This document shows positions 5,200 through 7,151 of a DNA stretch of 7,151 nt, in pieces. The first letter of the stretch is position 1; every line of letters starts with the position of its first letter. The stretch is taken from the NCBI GenBank assembly GCA_036502005.1, contig DASXZH010000031.1, forward strand, positions 1 to 7,151, in the 5' to 3' direction. The stretch comes from DASXZH01 sp036502005. Lineage in GTDB: Bacteria; Armatimonadota; Fimbriimonadia; Fimbriimonadales; Fimbriimonadaceae. The notes below the pieces were generated by a model, which worked only from the letters and a program-made list of their open reading frames with translations, searched no databases and was not told the DNA's origin. Position numbers and translations under genes: made by a program.

Positions 5200-6165
5200 A
5201 TGAATATCCGGTTGATGTTTTTGGTAGCGATCAGCTTCAGCGGTGTCTTTTGTCTCGGTAATGGGACGCTAAAAGGAAAACCTGCCCCGGACTTTGTAGT
5301 GCGGTCCGAAAGTGGGACCGCTCGAACCCTATCGTCTTTTCGCGGAAAATTCATTGTACTAGACATATTTTCTGACTATTGCCTGCCTTGCAACGTAATG
5401 TTGCACGACCTTGAAGTGTTGGGCTCAAAATCGCCCCCTCAAGTGACCTTTCTGGCAGTTTTCGAGGGGACAGAAAAAAGTTTGCTAAGGTGGAAGACAG
5501 AGCACGGGCCTCATCCCCACGTTGACTTTGTTTGTGATCCGAATTGGAAATCGCCTAGCGAGTGTGCTCGAGCGAAATATCTAGATCAAGCTATTCCATC
5601 AATTCACATAATTGATCCGAAAGGAATATATATCGAAGGCGCGTGGCAGGACGAAAAAAACGAAATCGAAAACCTAGAAAGGGTTCTTGCCTACTATAAT
5701 GTTGCGCCCAGTGACTTTGCGTATAAATTTCCGACCTGGTATCCGCATTTCTCGAACCAACTGACGCACAGTTCGTTTCGTGTTCGAGATGTGACTGACC
5801 AAGACTTTGATTTACCACGGACTGATCGGCCCTATACAATGATTACGTTTTGGGCTACCTGGAGCCCTGATTCCTCTGAGGCAATCAAGCTGGCTTTAAA
5901 GGCGTGCGAGGCCATGCCTGGCAGAGTTGAGTTTTATGGCGTGTGTGTATGGAGTGATGCGACCTCCTTTCATGATTGGTATAACTCGCATTCCTGTCTC
6001 CGTACCACGCTCTATTATCAGGTCGACTTTGACCACGTCGGTTCGACGCCAACTGGGGTGCCTTGCACCGTCTTAATAGACAGGGGAGGCAAAGTGCTTG
6101 GTTATGCGGATCCCCTCGATCTAGCCTCTGTAAATGGATTGCTACAGCGAGTAACGCATACCTAA
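5200..6165 (+). CDS. Exported tandem thioredoxin-fold (TlpA/AhpC-TSA-like) protein, second domain lacking its cysteines
   Basis: 321 aa. MNIRLMFLVAISFSGVF looks like a signal peptide; the cleavage site is unclear. Domain 1 (about 27-165) starts KGKPAPDFVVRS and continues SSFRGKFIVLDIFSDYCLPC, the TlpA/ResA pattern, with redox pair Cys61-Leu-Pro-Cys64 and a cis-proline at Pro133 (AIPSIHIID). Domain 2 (about 192-318) repeats the layout: SFRVRDVTDQDFDLP, then TMITFWATWSPDSSEA where a redox domain would read WATWCPPC, then TGVPCTVLID with the cis-Pro288 and GGKVLGYADP. Both cysteines of domain 2 are serine (S222, S225), so only domain 1 should exchange thiols. Family members reduce or form disulfides outside the cytoplasm; the partner here is unknown. 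The divergent neighbour, 51 bp away, is a pseudopilin with three cysteines, a possible but unproven client. The ATG is preferred because it supplies the Arg of the signal peptide. Confidence 0.85.
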   Translation: MNIRLMFLVAISFSGVFCLGNGTLKGKPAPDFVVRSESGTARTLSSFRGKFIVLDIFSDYCLPCNVMLHDLEVLGSKSPPQVTFLAVFEGTEKSLLRWKTEHGPHPHVDFVCDPNWKSPSECARAKYLDQAIPSIHIIDPKGIYIEGAWQDEKNEIENLERVLAYYNVAPSDFAYKFPTWYPHFSNQLTHSSFRVRDVTDQDFDLPRTDRPYTMITFWATWSPDSSEAIKLALKACEAMPGRVEFYGVCVWSDATSFHDWYNSHSCLRTTLYYQVDFDHVGSTPTGVPCTVLIDRGGKVLGYADPLDLASVNGLLQRVTHT

Positions 6166-7151
6166 GAAGCTGCGGGTGTTTTTGGATCGTTTTGTGCGCT
6201 TCTTAGGGTGGACAGAGTTAGGGTTATTCCGACAAAGATGCCTAATAAATAGTTTCCCGGCTGCGTATAGGTAATACCAAAGGTGACGTCCGCAAGACCA
6301 AGCCCTAATATCACGAGCCAGCAAACTCCAACCGCAGTCCCTTCCGCCGTGAAAGAATCCTTCACCACCTTGCAAACATGCCACGATAGTAAAACAAACA
6401 AAACTAGACCCAGAATTCCAAACTCCATCATCCAAAGAAGAGGCAAGCTTCGAGGGTCGAGTAAATCCTCTTCAGAAGGCCGTCCCGGGGCCATAGGACT
6501 CGGCCACGCTATAGATAGTTCGACGTTTGAAGGTCCCACACCTAAAAAATTTGATTTTGCCGCTTGAGCAAATGCTTTCTGAGCGACGAATAGTCTGCCA
6601 ACAGTCGATCTTGAGGTAGAAGCTCCATTTGTCGTCCCGTTAAGTCGGGCGACGAAGACACTACAGATCAGGATTGCGGCAATCGCTCCAGAAATGATGA
6701 CATTTTTCTTATCGCGGGTTACTCTATAAACGATAAAAGTCGTAGACAGGCCTGCGATTATAACGCCATTGCGGCTCCAAGTGATAATTAGTGCGGCAAA
6801 AATGACCGCTCCAACGAATCCTAACGCAGGCGCAACATACTTGTTGGTGAACCGGTAGCCAAGCACCAGAATAATTGAGAACGACAATACTAGGAGAAGC
6901 ACGATTTGGCCCGTGTTATCAAACGAACCTAACGTCCTCAACAAATTGCCAGATCTTACGACATGCATGCCCTGGTGATAATCCAGCAGGGCAAAAAGTG
7001 CTTGGACTGCAGCTAATCCTACGATCATTAGTAAAGTGGTCCACACGCGCCTGATACATACCGAGACTAGAAAACCGAAGCTGATAGCCATAGCCACGGA
7101 GAGACATGCATTTGCCTGGGCTAACGAGGTTCCCCATATGCAGGCAAATGA
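6162..7151 (-). CDS. O-antigen ligase/polymerase-like (WaaL/Wzy family) polytopic membrane protein, 5' end beyond window
   Basis: 329 codons are visible and the frame stays open and hydrophobic to the right edge (CIWGTSLAQANACLSV precedes the GTG at 7097), so the gene is 5'-truncated by the window rather than starting at that GTG. Several transmembrane helices are evident. Family features, numbered from the GTG: TLGSFDNTGQIVLLLVL (55-71), ALIITWSRNGVIIAG (102-116) matching the TFSRG/SRN helix of O-antigen ligases, the extracytoplasmic loop with NFLGVGPSNVEL (183-194), and EFGILGLVLFVLL (225-237). The family joins polymerised glycans to lipid A or proteins, or polymerises repeat units. The usual PHN of the loop reads PRS (215-217), so the conserved histidine seems absent. 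The TAG stop overlaps the stop of the convergent thioredoxin-like gene. No glycosyltransferase is in view. Confidence 0.8.
   Translation of the reverse strand, partial: SFACIWGTSLAQANACLSVAMAISFGFLVSVCIRRVWTTLLMIVGLAAVQALFALLDYHQGMHVVRSGNLLRTLGSFDNTGQIVLLLVLSFSIILVLGYRFTNKYVAPALGFVGAVIFAALIITWSRNGVIIAGLSTTFIVYRVTRDKKNVIISGAIAAILICSVFVARLNGTTNGASTSRSTVGRLFVAQKAFAQAAKSNFLGVGPSNVELSIAWPSPMAPGRPSEEDLLDPRSLPLLWMMEFGILGLVLFVLLSWHVCKVVKDSFTAEGTAVGVCWLVILGLGLADVTFGITYTQPGNYLLGIFVGITLTLSTLRSAQNDPKTPAAS

Noticed and set aside
7095..7097. GTG 7097 as the start of the O-antigen-ligase-like gene
   Set aside because: The frame stays open and hydrophobic to the window edge and the family is usually longer than 400 aa, so the real start is probably outside the window.
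338..7151. A defence or toxin island built around the caspase-like gene
   Set aside because: The caspase-like protein is exported and catalytically dead, there is no sensor, nucleotidyltransferase or effector partner, and neighbouring genes alternate strand rather than forming an operon.

Overview
The window looks like a bacterial chromosome segment, most likely from the Armatimonadota (Fimbriimonas-like lineages). The lineage call is an inference. It rests mainly on the pseudopilin at 4357-5148, whose FSLIELLVVVAIL head followed by an LYSGDYDDMF segment and a late CDGHAKAV motif is a form abundant in that phylum. Base composition is moderate, and the right two thirds are visibly more AT-rich than the gene at 338-2383. 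There is no tRNA, rRNA, CRISPR array or phage gene.

Layout. (1) 1-181: the end of an IS4-family (IS50/Tn5-like) insertion sequence, with the first 35 codons of its transposase reading out of the left edge and a Tn5-like outer end near 163-181. (2) 182-337: a short non-coding stretch rich in inverted repeats. (3) 338-2383 (-): an exported protein with a helical N-terminus, a long Pro/Thr/Ala repeat linker and a C-terminal caspase-like domain that has lost both catalytic residues. (4) 2384-2580: a divergent intergenic region with two perfect inverted repeats and an extended -10 promoter. (5) 2581-4350 (+): a lipoprotein S9-family serine peptidase with an intact triad, whose true start is probably TTG at 2602. 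(6) 4357-5148 (-): a type II secretion/type IV pilin-like pseudopilin. (7) 5200-6165 (+): an exported tandem thioredoxin-fold protein with one live CxxC and one SxxS. (8) 6162-7151 (-): the C-terminal part of an O-antigen-ligase-like membrane protein running off the right edge.

From 338 rightward neighbouring genes alternate strand (-,+,-,+,-), so no operon is visible. Convergent pairs are 6 bp apart (4351-4356) or overlap by 4 bp (6162-6165), and divergent pairs share short promoter regions. All five full-size products are predicted to act at or outside the cytoplasmic membrane, which suggests an envelope/secretion-related accessory region rather than a pathway. I see no convincing new multi-gene system. 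The most unusual items are the pseudo-caspase, the half-dead tandem thioredoxin, the promoter overlapping an apparent start codon, and the probable leaderless divergent pair.
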